From the NCBI RefSeq assembly GCF_002197845.1, contig NZ_NIDE01000008.1, positions 186,001 to 250,000 on the forward strand: a stretch of 64,000 nt of DNA. The letters run 5' to 3'. Shown here in pieces: positions 30,895-39,819 of the stretch. Origin of the DNA: Fimbriiglobus ruber (GTDB taxonomy: Bacteria; Planctomycetota; Planctomycetia; Gemmatales; Gemmataceae). The notes beneath the pieces are model-generated. The model did not search any database, was not told the DNA's origin, and saw nothing but the letters and a program-made list of their open reading frames with translations. Positions within the stretch are counted from its first letter, which is position 1, and each line of letters starts with the position of its first letter. A program made the translations under genes and the position numbers.

Positions 30895-31422
30895 ATGAAA
30901 GTAAACTACACGACTACTGCCGACGACTATGTTGCCTTCATTCGTCACGTAGTCCGCAAATCCGGGGTGGAATGGAGATCTTACTTATTCGGCTGGATAT
31001 GGCTGCCCGCAATTGCCTTCGCAGTCGGCACAGGTGCATTTTGTTTCCAAAGCCCAGACGTTAGAATGCTCGGGTTGTTAGCTTTCGGAGCCGGCTTACT
31101 CTACGCATTCTGGTTTCCACTGACTTACAAATCTCGGGTTGAGGGGTTACTCCGTGCGCACCTTCAGAAAAATGGTTCGCGGGGCATTGTCGGTCCGATC
31201 ACATTGATACTTACCGACGATTCGCTGACAGAGATTACTGAGATTACGCGATCTGAGGCTCGGTGGCAAAACATTCAAAGAGTGGACGTCTCAGGTGATT
31301 ATACGTTCATCTACGTAAACAGCTCTTCAGCGGCCATTTTGCCGCGACACGGGTTTGATTCAGGCGAAGAGTACGAGGCCGTCCGCGACTTCGCTCTGGC
31401 TCGTTCGGGGCATCAATTCTAA
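30895..31422 (+). CDS. YcxB-like membrane protein
   Basis: 175 aa from ATG 30895. Two membrane segments in a hairpin (LFGWIWLPAIAFAVGTGAF; LGLLAFGAGLLYAFWF) are followed by a C-terminal cytoplasmic beta-rich domain with LILTDDSLTEITEITRSEAR and YTFIYVNSSSAAILPRHGF. This matches the YcxB-like pattern of a TM hairpin and a small PH-like domain. Function unknown in the family. 30 bp upstream of the disrupted gene at 31452, so the two were probably co-transcribed. Lower GC than the window average. Confidence 0.75.
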   Translation: MKVNYTTTADDYVAFIRHVVRKSGVEWRSYLFGWIWLPAIAFAVGTGAFCFQSPDVRMLGLLAFGAGLLYAFWFPLTYKSRVEGLLRAHLQKNGSRGIVGPITLILTDDSLTEITEITRSEARWQNIQRVDVSGDYTFIYVNSSSAAILPRHGFDSGEEYEAVRDFALARSGHQF

Positions 31423-31593
31423 AAAACGGTGCAGCTTCAGAGGAGGATGAGATGCGGTGGTTGAAGCTCGTAATTACGGGTGTTTCGTTTGCAATTTCAG
31501 CCACCTTCCTAAACGCGGGGGAAACAGTATCCGACCCCCAGCTTGGGTTTCGGATAACTCGGGTGAGCGTCACGTAAGGGGGCAGAAGCTGGT

Positions 31594-32751
31594 CTAATTC
31601 TTAGACCAAAACGCCGCCCACTGGTTATCCGAGCTACAAAACAGCGCGCGCAAGTGGCTCATCGCATCGGCGCCGTCCTCGCCCCAACGCATTCCCCCGC
31701 CCTTCATGCGTTCCCCGATGACCGTCTTGCAGGCACTCTCCACCGGACCACTGCCGATCTGCCAGCCCTGGGCCAAGTAGTGCGGGTAATCCATCCGATG
31801 GGTCTGATTCGTGAAGTACGTCACGACCTCCGCACGAACACTCGCCGCCCCGGCCCGGTCGGCGAGATCCAACGACCGGACCTTCTCTAGCACGGCGGAT
31901 CCGCCGGAGGTCTTGAGTTCCTCGCACGTCGTCTCCCGCCATCGCCGGTCCGCGTCCGCGTCCCCCGGATGCAGGACGCGGGACAGTTTGGCGACGTATT
32001 CGGCCACGTGGTAGAAGTCCAAGATGACGGCTTCCACACGGGGGAAATTCGCCCGCAGGAAGTCCTCCAACCCAATGCCCCCGTCGGACAACGCGACCCA
32101 TCGATCGGCACCGCCCAGATTCACCTGGGAGGCTTGTCGCCGCAACGGCTCGGCCAACTCCGCGAGCGACCGCACCTGGGACACGTACCGGGCCTTCCAC
32201 TCCGGTCGCTTGGCCGCCGTCGGATTCGCCCACCGTGGGCGTTCCTCGGGGACCGGGTTGTCAATCATCCCGATGTACGCCATCCGCCCCTCGGCCTTGG
32301 CACCGCGGGAACCTTGTTGCCCGACGCCGGTGGCGTCGACCGACACGTAACCGACCGTTTTCCCGTCGGCATCCTTGTGCCACGCCCACGGGGTCGACGG
32401 GCCGAACGTCTGGCCCGCATGTTGGGCTTCGGCCAACCGCTCGCCGGCGGCCTCGGTCGCCCGCTGGACCGTCGACTCACTCACTCGCAGACCGGCCAAC
32501 CGCGGCAACACCGTGTCGGCGGCCGTGGCGAAACTATCCTCCAACCCGGACAGGCAGACGACCTCGTCGGCGGCCGGGGTCAGGTCGTGAGCCCGTAACC
32601 CGAGCACCCCGTCCAGGGGCGATATCCCGTGGTGGCAGTGCCGGCACAAGTAGTAGTGCCGGGAGTACTCGAGCGGACCGAACAGGCTGACCAATTGACG
32701 GGACTTGAATCCCTTGCACCGGGCCGATTCCCGGCAGTGCGGGCACGTCAT
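31594..32751 (-). CDS. ISKra4 transposase main ORF (copy 1)
   Basis: 385 aa as a separate frame; probably expressed as a fusion with the upstream 80-codon ORF by -1 frameshift. An N-terminal zinc-finger-like block (CPHCRESARCKGF, YYLCRHCHHG) is followed by DDE-type blocks: VGYVSVDATGVG, then VALSDGGIG with VEAVILDFYHVAEYVAKL, then GSGPVESACKTVIGERMKGG, and WGEDGADAMSHLRAL at the end. Complete and apparently functional. Confidence 0.9.
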   Translation of the reverse strand: MTCPHCRESARCKGFKSRQLVSLFGPLEYSRHYYLCRHCHHGISPLDGVLGLRAHDLTPAADEVVCLSGLEDSFATAADTVLPRLAGLRVSESTVQRATEAAGERLAEAQHAGQTFGPSTPWAWHKDADGKTVGYVSVDATGVGQQGSRGAKAEGRMAYIGMIDNPVPEERPRWANPTAAKRPEWKARYVSQVRSLAELAEPLRRQASQVNLGGADRWVALSDGGIGLEDFLRANFPRVEAVILDFYHVAEYVAKLSRVLHPGDADADRRWRETTCEELKTSGGSAVLEKVRSLDLADRAGAASVRAEVVTYFTNQTHRMDYPHYLAQGWQIGSGPVESACKTVIGERMKGGGMRWGEDGADAMSHLRALFCSSDNQWAAFWSKN

Positions 32752-32990
32752 GGTCGACCCCTGGTACCCCCTTTTTTCCGCTCGTCGAGAGCGGTCTGAA
32801 GACTCCGGGCGGCCAGTTCGTGGACCCGATCCCGGAGTTCGAACTCGGTCTTCCCGAGGAGTTGATCGTCGGACTTACTGGCGAACAGGCGGGCGACCCG
32901 CTTGGCTTCCTCGCAGAACAGATCCTGGAACCGCTGGTAGAGTTCGTCGGCCCGTTGCTCTTGTTCCGGGGTCAGAGTGAGTGTGTCCAT
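32748..32990 (-). CDS. ISKra4 transposase N-terminal ORF (copy 1)
   Basis: 80 aa, starting MDTLTLTPEQEQRADELYQR and ending ERKKGGTRGRP. It is the helical N-terminal part of the transposase. Its stop overlaps the ATG of the downstream ORF (ATGA). Just before the end lies GGAAAAAAGGGGG; a -1 shift there gives KRGYQGSTMTCPHC, the sequence expected at this point in ISKra4 transposases. So the full enzyme is probably made by programmed -1 frameshifting. Confidence 0.85.
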   Translation of the reverse strand: MDTLTLTPEQEQRADELYQRFQDLFCEEAKRVARLFASKSDDQLLGKTEFELRDRVHELAARSLQTALDERKKGGTRGRP

Positions 32991-34346
32991 GACGGGGCTC
33001 GGGGGGTTCGGACGGGGATTTTTAACCTCACCAAAATGCCACCATTAGAGTATCAAAAAATCCGCCCCCTTTTGAGCTGCCCACCCGGATAACTCCCCAG
33101 AAGGTTTTGTATTGGACACTGACCGAGTTCAGGGGATATATATCTACGCCTTTCAACGGCCGCCCACCGGTGACCAAAAAGTTGGCACGTTTATATTTGT
33201 GAGCCGACTCGGGGAGCAGCGCTCACGCACTACGAAGTAGTGACGATGTAAGGGGTTATGGATAGCATGATGGAACTCATGGAGGAGTTCGCAATGACGA
33301 CGCCCCTGGCCCCGAAGACGACGCCCCTGGCGACCGTGTTCACCGATGTTCCGGATCCCCGCCAACAAACGAAGAACACGAAGCACCAATTGACCGACAT
33401 CCTGGTGATTGCCACGTGTGCCGTCTTGGCTGGTGCCCAGACGTGGGAAGCCATCGCCTTGTACGGACGGACCAAGGAGACGTTCTTCCGCACATTCCTC
33501 GCCCTCCCGAACGGAATCCCGAGTCACGACACGTTTTATAACGTGTTCCGGGCTCTCGATCCGGATGCCTTCGCGACCCGGTTCGGGGCCTGGATGGCGG
33601 CCGCGTGTCGGGCCACGGGGTTGATCCCGATCGCGATCGACGGGAAGTCCGTCCGCGGGACGAAAAAGGCGACGGCGACCGGGTGTCTGCACACGGTGAG
33701 CGCGTGGGCGACGGCCAACCGGGTGACCCTCGGCCAGGTGTCCGTGCCCGACGGGTCGAACGAGATCGCCGTCATGCCCGAACTGCTCCGGGTGCTGGAA
33801 TTGAAGGGTGCCCTGGTGACGATCGACGCGGCCGGGTGCCAGGTCGAGAATGCCCGCATCATTCGTGACCGCGAGGGTGACTATCTGCTGACGGTGAAGG
33901 GCAACCAACCGACTCTCCTGGCGGCCGTCGAGGACGTGTTCGCGTCGGCCTGCGCGACCGACTTCGCGGGCGTCAAGTACGACCAGCACGCCACGAGTGA
34001 GAAGGGGCACGGGCGGCACGACGAGCGGTATGTGACGGTGATTTATGACCCGAAAGGAATCCCCGACGTGTGGCAGGGTGTGAAGGCCGTAGTCCAGGTG
34101 AATCGGGAGCGGACGGTCGACGGGAAAACGACTCACACGACCCATTACTACTTAAGCAGTTACGCCGGTGCGGCGGCGATGATGGCCGGTGTGATCCGCG
34201 GGCATTGGGGGATCGAGAACCCCCAGCCAGACGACTGGCGAAGCAACAACTTGTGCGAGGTCGGGGGGACCGGTTACGATCGCACTCGAGGCCCTTCTGG
34301 CGCTGGCCGCGTGGTGCGACCAGCGCCCCGGCCACGGAGGCACCCC

Positions 34347-34531
34347 ATGTCCGACAACGACCCCGTCCTCGGTCCCCCCCGTCGCTAGCCCCTCCGGCGG
34401 CGATCTGGGCGCAACTCCCGCCCGAGCGCCGGCGGCAACTCCAGCGACTCCTCGCCGACCTACTCGCCCGGCCAATTCTGACCGATGTGCCCCCACTACG
34501 GGAGGCGCGTCATGACCGCCACCCCGCGTGA
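34347..34531 (+). pseudogene. Small ORF preceding the recombinase, frameshifted in a C7 run
   Basis: ATG 34347 has a perfect GGAGG 7-11 nt upstream, but the frame stops after 13 codons. Adding one C to the C7 run at 34374-34380 opens a frame reading PSLAPPAAIWAQLPPERRRQ and LQRLLADLLARPILTDVPPL. That frame ends at 34531, overlapping the recombinase start by 20 bp. The restored product is about 61 aa, helical and charged. Function unknown. Either a real one-base loss, a slippage-controlled gene or an assembly error. Confidence 0.55.
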
Positions 34532-36650
34532 TCTCTCGCCTTCCCCCAAGGTCCGACCGTGGCACCTCGACCGCGGGGCGATCGTCTACGTCCGGCAATC
34601 CACCCCGCAACAGGTCGCCGACCACCAGGAATCGACGGCCCGACAGTATGCCCTCACCGATCGTGCGAGCGCGCTCGGTTGGACCCGTGAGCGGGTGACC
34701 GTCATCGACGACGACCTGGGCAAGAGCGGCCAGTCGATCGAGGGGCGGCCGGGGTTCCAGCGCTTGTTGGCCGAGGTCGCCCTCGATCGCATCGGCCTGA
34801 TCCTCGGGCTCGAGATGAGTCGACGGGCCCGGTCGTGCAAGGACGGGCACCAACTGCTGGAGTTGTGCGCCCGGTTCCGCGTTCTGCTGGCCGACGCCGA
34901 CGGCGTGTTCGATCCGACCGACCATTCGGATCGCCTCCTGCTCGGGTTGCACGGGATGATGAATGAGGCCGAACTGCACGTCCTCAAACAGCGGATGCAC
35001 CAGGGGAAGTTGAATAAAGCCCGCCGGGGTGAGTTGATCGTGTCCGTCCCGGTCGGTTACCTCAAGCACCCGTCCGGGCAGGTCACCCTCGATCCCGACG
35101 AGCAGGCCCAGGGCGTCGTCCGGTTGATCTTTGACGAGTTCGACCGGCAGGGCACCGTCCACGGAATCCTTCGCCACCTGATCGCCCACGGGATCCGACT
35201 CCCGGTGCGCTCGACCGCCGGCGGGAGCGGCGGACCGTTGCAATGGCGGCCACCGGGCCGGGAGACGATCCGCCAGATCCTCCGCCACCCGATCTACGCG
35301 GGGGCGTACCGGTACGGGCACCGGCCGACCGACCCGCGGAGGCAGACGGCGGGACATCCCAAGAGTGGTCGGAACTCCGGCCTGGCGGCGGATGAGTGCC
35401 TCGTGTTCCTCAGGGATCGATTCCCGGCGTACATCAGTTGGGAGCGGTTCGAGGCGAACCAACTGCGGCTCGCGGCGAACCGATCGCGGGCGGGGTCGCC
35501 CGGGGCGATTCGGAACGGGACCGCCCTCCTGGCCGGGGTGGTACGGTGCGGGCGGTGCGGCAAGCGAATGTACGTCCGGTATACCCGGACGGGGCGACCG
35601 TCGTACGTGTGCAGCACCCTGCGGTCCGACTACGGGCTGCCCCTGTGCCAATCGACTCCGGCCGCGGACATCGAGACGTGGGTGGCCGAGCAGGTGCTGT
35701 CGGCGTTGCAACCGGCCGCCCTGGATGCGAGTCTGACGGCCGCGGCCGCCGTCGAGGAGCAACGCCGGCAACTGGTCCGGCACTGGGAGCAACGGATCGA
35801 GCGGGCGCGGTACGAGGCGGATCGGGCGGGACGCCAGTACCACGCCTGTGAGCCGGAGAACCGGCTGGTGGCCCGCACCCTGGAGCAGCGGTGGGACGAG
35901 TTACTCCGGGAGGTCGCGCGGCTGGAAGCGGAGTTCGATCGCGTCCGCCGAACCCAACCGCGCGTCCTGGGGGAGGCCGACCGGGACCGCGTCCGGCAGT
36001 TGGCCGAACATGTGCCGGCGGTGTGGCGGGCGTCGACCACGACACCGGCGGACCGGCGGCAGATCGTTCGACTCCTGATCGACACGGTCGTGGTGACGGT
36101 CGACCCGACCGGCGACCGGGCCGCGATTCGCGTCGAGTGGTCCGGTGGGGCCGTCCAGCAGCAGACGGTCCACCGCCCGGTGCAAGGATACCGGCAACAG
36201 CGGGATTGGCCGCAGTTGTCCGCCCGGTTGATCGCGCTCCACGAACAGAATCGGACGCCGGCCGAGATCGCCACCATTCTCCAGGAGGCCGGGTTCCGAC
36301 CCCCGAAACGGGCGACCGGGTTTACGGCCGGAATGGTGCGGCGGTTAGTGGACGATCTGGGGGTGCGGCCGCGGGTGTCGCGAGTCCCCGACGAGGCAGG
36401 TCCGCTGACAGAAGGCGAGTGGTGGTTGCACGAGTTGGCTCGCCACCTGGGCGTGTCGCCGTACACCTTGCACGGGTGGCGGACGAAGGGATGGTTGCAT
36501 GCCCGCCAAGTCGGCGGGCGGGGCGGCCCGTGGGCCGTGTGGGCGGGTGGCACGGAGGTCGACCGGTTGCGTGCGCTCAAGGAATGCCCGCGGGTCTGGG
36601 CCAATCGGGATCGGCTGGCGGCGTTGCGCGTGCCGACGGTACGTGCGTAA
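34512..36650 (+). CDS. Large serine recombinase
   Basis: 712 aa from ATG 34512 (GGGAGG about 9 nt upstream), preferred over the frame start at 34485. The catalytic resolvase domain has IVYVRQSTPQQVADHQEST with the nucleophile serine, VIDDDLGKSGQSIEGRPGFQ, and LILGLEMSRRARSCKDGHQL. A recombinase domain follows (VSVPVGYLKHPSGQVTLDPD; RQILRHPIYAGAYRYG). Next is a zinc ribbon with CGRCGKRMYVRYTRTGRPSY and a following CSTLRSDYGLPLC. A coiled coil and a C-terminal MerR-like helix-turn-helix (ELARHLGVSPYTLHGWRTKG) complete it. It should integrate and excise its own element. Confidence 0.93.
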   Translation: MTATPRDLSPSPKVRPWHLDRGAIVYVRQSTPQQVADHQESTARQYALTDRASALGWTRERVTVIDDDLGKSGQSIEGRPGFQRLLAEVALDRIGLILGLEMSRRARSCKDGHQLLELCARFRVLLADADGVFDPTDHSDRLLLGLHGMMNEAELHVLKQRMHQGKLNKARRGELIVSVPVGYLKHPSGQVTLDPDEQAQGVVRLIFDEFDRQGTVHGILRHLIAHGIRLPVRSTAGGSGGPLQWRPPGRETIRQILRHPIYAGAYRYGHRPTDPRRQTAGHPKSGRNSGLAADECLVFLRDRFPAYISWERFEANQLRLAANRSRAGSPGAIRNGTALLAGVVRCGRCGKRMYVRYTRTGRPSYVCSTLRSDYGLPLCQSTPAADIETWVAEQVLSALQPAALDASLTAAAAVEEQRRQLVRHWEQRIERARYEADRAGRQYHACEPENRLVARTLEQRWDELLREVARLEAEFDRVRRTQPRVLGEADRDRVRQLAEHVPAVWRASTTTPADRRQIVRLLIDTVVVTVDPTGDRAAIRVEWSGGAVQQQTVHRPVQGYRQQRDWPQLSARLIALHEQNRTPAEIATILQEAGFRPPKRATGFTAGMVRRLVDDLGVRPRVSRVPDEAGPLTEGEWWLHELARHLGVSPYTLHGWRTKGWLHARQVGGRGGPWAVWAGGTEVDRLRALKECPRVWANRDRLAALRVPTVRA

Positions 36651-36659
36651 TGGCTTGGC

Positions 36660-36698
36660 GGGGTCCGGTCATCGTCACGGTGTCGATGACCGGACCCC
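36660..36698 (+). terminator. Strong hairpin after the recombinase gene
   Basis: Perfect 15-bp stem (36660-36674 with 36684-36698) and 9-nt loop, starting 10 bp after the recombinase stop. No T-run follows, so it may be a terminator of weak type or a structural part of the element end. It overlaps the right-hand inverted repeat of the element. Confidence 0.55.
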
Positions 36699-38422
36699 GC
36701 ACAACTTGTAACTTGGAGGTCAGTGTGACAGGCCAATCGAAAATCAACTCCATTGGGTTCTCGATGTGGTGTTTCGGGAAGATGCGAGTCGGACGCAATC
36801 GGGACACGCGGGGGCGAATCTGGCCCTGATCCGTCGGGTGTTGGTGTCGTTGCTCCGTCGCGTTCCCGGGAAAGAAACCTTACCGAGTAAGATCCTAAAA
36901 GCCGCTTGGGACGAAGATTATTTGCTGAAAGTACTCCAGGCTATCCCAGAATCATAGTGCGTGAGCCCTGCTCGGGGGAGTTCTCACCCGGGAGAAGCTC
37001 GACCCACGGGAATTAGCCTCGAAGAGCGCCAACGGCAGTCTGTCTTCCGAGAAGTGGAAAGGGTTTGAAATCGAAATCTTCCGCGTCCCGGAGCAAATCC
37101 AAGCCGGGGAGATCAAATTATTAACTTTTAACGCACAAGTGCCACTGAAACCCGAAGCGATCCAGATCGCAGTAACAGGGGAGGCCGACAAAGAACAGGA
37201 GTTGCGAGATGTCCTCCAATCAGTCCTGAATAATCTTGATGGTCAGACAAATTGGCTTAACACCGAACAGCGGGTCGGCAAACTTGTAGAGGGCATTACA
37301 AGGCTCACCGTCACGGCTTGTGTTGTGGTAGTGATTGCCGTAGTCGTTTGGCGTGCCGCCCGCAACAAGGGAAAGGGGGGTGGCCGAACTAAACCACGCA
37401 CAACACCAGACGACAGGGAATGATTCGTTCTGGGTCGTCTGGAGACTCGGTGTCTCGCTGCTACTGAGCCAAATGAGAAATTGGCACTTCGCAGGTTGGT
37501 TAATGGCGGGCGACCCAAGTGGGGGATCGCCCGGCGCATTCGTTATTCAGGAATGGGATGCTCGGTGTCGAGCCAACCCGGGGCTCATCGCCAATCGGTC
37601 ACCCAGAAGAAATACACAACACTGTCGCGCCCGTTGCTGTTCTCCGGCACTTCGGTTTTCCGGCTGGTCACAGTCTTGCGATTACGGCCGTCATAGCCAC
37701 AGGTGATGAGCAGCGTTTCCCTCTCGGCGACCTCCGCGGGCTTGTCCAGGGACCGCTGCCAGGTGTAAGCGACCCGTGAACCATCCCGCGACCAGCAGTG
37801 GCTGTAAGTCTCTCCCGGCTCATCCACCGCCATCCGCTTCTTCGTGGCCAAGTCCATCACGTACAATCGCACCTTGCCCCGTTCTCCTTTTGGCGGCTCC
37901 GGGCCGCCTTGGTAGAGCATCCGCCGGCCGCCCGGCGACAGCCGACCGCCGAATCCGAACTCCCCTTCTGGACTCACGAAGTCGGGCTTACCGGTGCCGT
38001 CGGCGTTGAGCCAGGCCACACGCATGGTGGAATCGGAAGTCTGGATGTTCGTCAGGAACCGCTTGCCGTCGGCCGACCAGTCCGTGACGTGGCACCCGTC
38101 CGGAAGGTCTATCTTCGTAAGGGATTTCGTGGCCAAGTCGTACACACGGTATGCATGCCCCGGCACCTTGTCCTCCCCAATGCCATGTTCGCCGATTATC
38201 ACTCGACCGCCGTCAGCGGACCACACCGGCAAGCTACTGGACCCCTGGTGGCCGAACACCAGGGGAATCGTGACCGGTTCCTCCTTTTTACCTCGGGATC
38301 TAAGGACCATATTCGATCGACCAGCCGCGAAATCGAATTCCAGGGCGGCGATACGACTGCCATCGGGAGACCGGTAAACGAAGCCGACGGGGTGAGCGTC
38401 ACGTAAGGGGGCAGAAGCTGGT

Positions 38423-39580
38423 CTAATTCTTAGACCAAAACGCCGCCCACTGGTTATCCGAGCTACAAAACAGCGCGCGCAAGTGGCTCATCGCATCGGC
38501 GCCGTCCTCGCCCCAACGCATTCCCCCGCCCTTCATGCGTTCCCCGATGACCGTCTTGCAGGCACTCTCCACCGGACCACTGCCGATCTGCCAGCCCTGG
38601 GCCAAGTAGTGCGGGTAATCCATCCGATGGGTCTGATTCGTGAAGTACGTCACGACCTCCGCACGAACACTCGCCGCCCCGGCCCGGTCGGCGAGATCCA
38701 ACGACCGGACCTTCTCTAGCACGGCGGATCCGCCGGAGGTCTTGAGTTCCTCGCACGTCGTCTCCCGCCATCGCCGGTCCGCGTCCGCGTCCCCCGGATG
38801 CAGGACGCGGGACAGTTTGGCGACGTATTCGGCCACGTGGTAGAAGTCCAAGATGACGGCTTCCACACGGGGGAAATTCGCCCGCAGGAAGTCCTCCAAC
38901 CCAATGCCCCCGTCGGACAACGCGACCCATCGATCGGCACCGCCCAGATTCACCTGGGAGGCTTGTCGCCGCAACGGCTCGGCCAACTCCGCGAGCGACC
39001 GCACCTGGGACACGTACCGGGCCTTCCACTCCGGTCGCTTGGCCGCCGTCGGATTCGCCCACCGTGGGCGTTCCTCGGGGACCGGGTTGTCAATCATCCC
39101 GATGTACGCCATCCGCCCCTCGGCCTTGGCACCGCGGGAACCTTGTTGCCCGACGCCGGTGGCGTCGACCGACACGTAACCGACCGTTTTCCCGTCGGCA
39201 TCCTTGTGCCACGCCCACGGGGTCGACGGGCCGAACGTCTGGCCCGCATGTTGGGCTTCGGCCAACCGCTCGCCGGCGGCCTCGGTCGCCCGCTGGACCG
39301 TCGACTCACTCACTCGCAGACCGGCCAACCGCGGCAACACCGTGTCGGCGGCCGTGGCGAAACTATCCTCCAACCCGGACAGGCAGACGACCTCGTCGGC
39401 GGCCGGGGTCAGGTCGTGAGCCCGTAACCCGAGCACCCCGTCCAGGGGCGATATCCCGTGGTGGCAGTGCCGGCACAAGTAGTAGTGCCGGGAGTACTCG
39501 AGCGGACCGAACAGGCTGACCAATTGACGGGACTTGAATCCCTTGCACCGGGCCGATTCCCGGCAGTGCGGGCACGTCAT
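38423..39580 (-). CDS. ISKra4 transposase main ORF (copy 2)
   Basis: 385 aa, identical to the copy-1 product at 31594-32751. Intact; with the upstream ORF it should form an active transposase after a -1 shift. Confidence 0.9.
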   Translation of the reverse strand: MTCPHCRESARCKGFKSRQLVSLFGPLEYSRHYYLCRHCHHGISPLDGVLGLRAHDLTPAADEVVCLSGLEDSFATAADTVLPRLAGLRVSESTVQRATEAAGERLAEAQHAGQTFGPSTPWAWHKDADGKTVGYVSVDATGVGQQGSRGAKAEGRMAYIGMIDNPVPEERPRWANPTAAKRPEWKARYVSQVRSLAELAEPLRRQASQVNLGGADRWVALSDGGIGLEDFLRANFPRVEAVILDFYHVAEYVAKLSRVLHPGDADADRRWRETTCEELKTSGGSAVLEKVRSLDLADRAGAASVRAEVVTYFTNQTHRMDYPHYLAQGWQIGSGPVESACKTVIGERMKGGGMRWGEDGADAMSHLRALFCSSDNQWAAFWSKN

Positions 39581-39819
39581 GGTCGACCCCTGGTACCCCC
39601 TTTTTTCCGCTCGTCGAGAGCGGTCTGAAGACTCCGGGCGGCCAGTTCGTGGACCCGATCCCGGAGTTCGAACTCGGTCTTCCCGAGGAGTTGATCGTCG
39701 GACTTACTGGCGAACAGGCGGGCGACCCGCTTGGCTTCCTCGCAGAACAGATCCTGGAACCGCTGGTAGAGTTCGTCGGCCCGTTGCTCTTGTTCCGGGG
39801 TCAGAGTGAGTGTGTCCAT
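39577..39819 (-). CDS. ISKra4 transposase N-terminal ORF (copy 2)
   Basis: 80 aa, identical to the copy-1 product at 32748-32990, with the same GGAAAAAAGGGGG shift tract and ATGA overlap. Confidence 0.85.
   Translation of the reverse strand: MDTLTLTPEQEQRADELYQRFQDLFCEEAKRVARLFASKSDDQLLGKTEFELRDRVHELAARSLQTALDERKKGGTRGRP

Larger units (their letters stand above)
31561..33086 (-). mobile_element. ISKra4-family insertion sequence, copy 1
   Basis: 1526 bp. Same sequence as 38390-39915, offset 6829 bp. Flanked by 9-bp direct repeats GGATAACTC (31552-31560 and 33087-33095). The terminal inverted repeats (first and last 22 bp) match at about 16 of 22 positions and both begin GGGTG. It encodes two overlapping ORFs and appears intact. 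Confidence 0.92.
34221..36744 (+). mobile_element. Compact mobile element encoding a large serine recombinase
   Basis: About 2524 bp inserted between two codons of the ISAs1 transposase; the exact junction is uncertain by one to three bases and no target duplication is evident. Contents: a short proline/arginine-rich ORF, the recombinase, and a 15-bp hairpin. Near the two ends, 34246-34262 and 36693-36709 are inverted copies matching at 15 of 17 positions, possible recombinase binding sites. This looks like a self-mobilising element with no cargo beyond the small ORF. Confidence 0.8.
33258..36957 (+). pseudogene. ISAs1-family transposase split in two
   Basis: The 5' part is 33258-34220 (321 codons) and the 3' part 36745-36957 (70 codons plus stop). 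Family blocks: VFTDVPDPRQQTKNTKHQL near the N-terminus, IPIAIDGKSVRGTKKA, ALVTIDAAGCQVENARII, YLLTVKGNQPTL and VIRGHWGIEN. The 3' part resumes with QLHWVLDVVFREDASRTQSG and ends at TAG 36957. Joined, they give a normal 391-aa transposase with the canonical IENxLHWVLDV sequence restored at the junction. Interrupted only by the serine-recombinase element. Confidence 0.88.
33217..36970 (+). mobile_element. ISAs1-family insertion sequence, interrupted by a serine-recombinase element
   Basis: Ends defined by inverted repeats CAGCGCTCACGCACTA (left) and CAGGGCTCACGCACTA (complement of the right end, finishing at 36970). The flanking target duplication is CTCGGGGAG on the left (33208-33216) and CTCGGGGGAG on the right (36971-36980), differing by one G in the run. 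Subtracting the internal element 34221-36744 leaves about 1230 bp, normal for ISAs1. Confidence 0.85.
31452..37423 (+). pseudogene. Hypothetical membrane-anchored gene broken by two insertion sequences
   Basis: Fragments: 31452-31560 (ATG with AGGAGG upstream; signal peptide MRWLKLVITGVSFAISATFL), 33096-33216, and 36981-37423. Removing the ISKra4 copy (31561-33086) and one GGATAACTC duplication joins FRIT to PQKVLYWTLTEF in frame. Removing ISAs1 (33217-36970) and one duplication joins VGTFIFVSRLGG to VLTREKLDPRELA. One extra single-base shift is needed near 33165 (PFNGRPPV versus RPPTGDQ). The C-terminus carries a membrane helix (TRLTVTACVVVVIAVVVWRA) and a lysine-rich tail. Function unrecognised. 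A GTG-initiated remnant of 94 codons at 37139-37423 could still be made. Confidence 0.75.
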
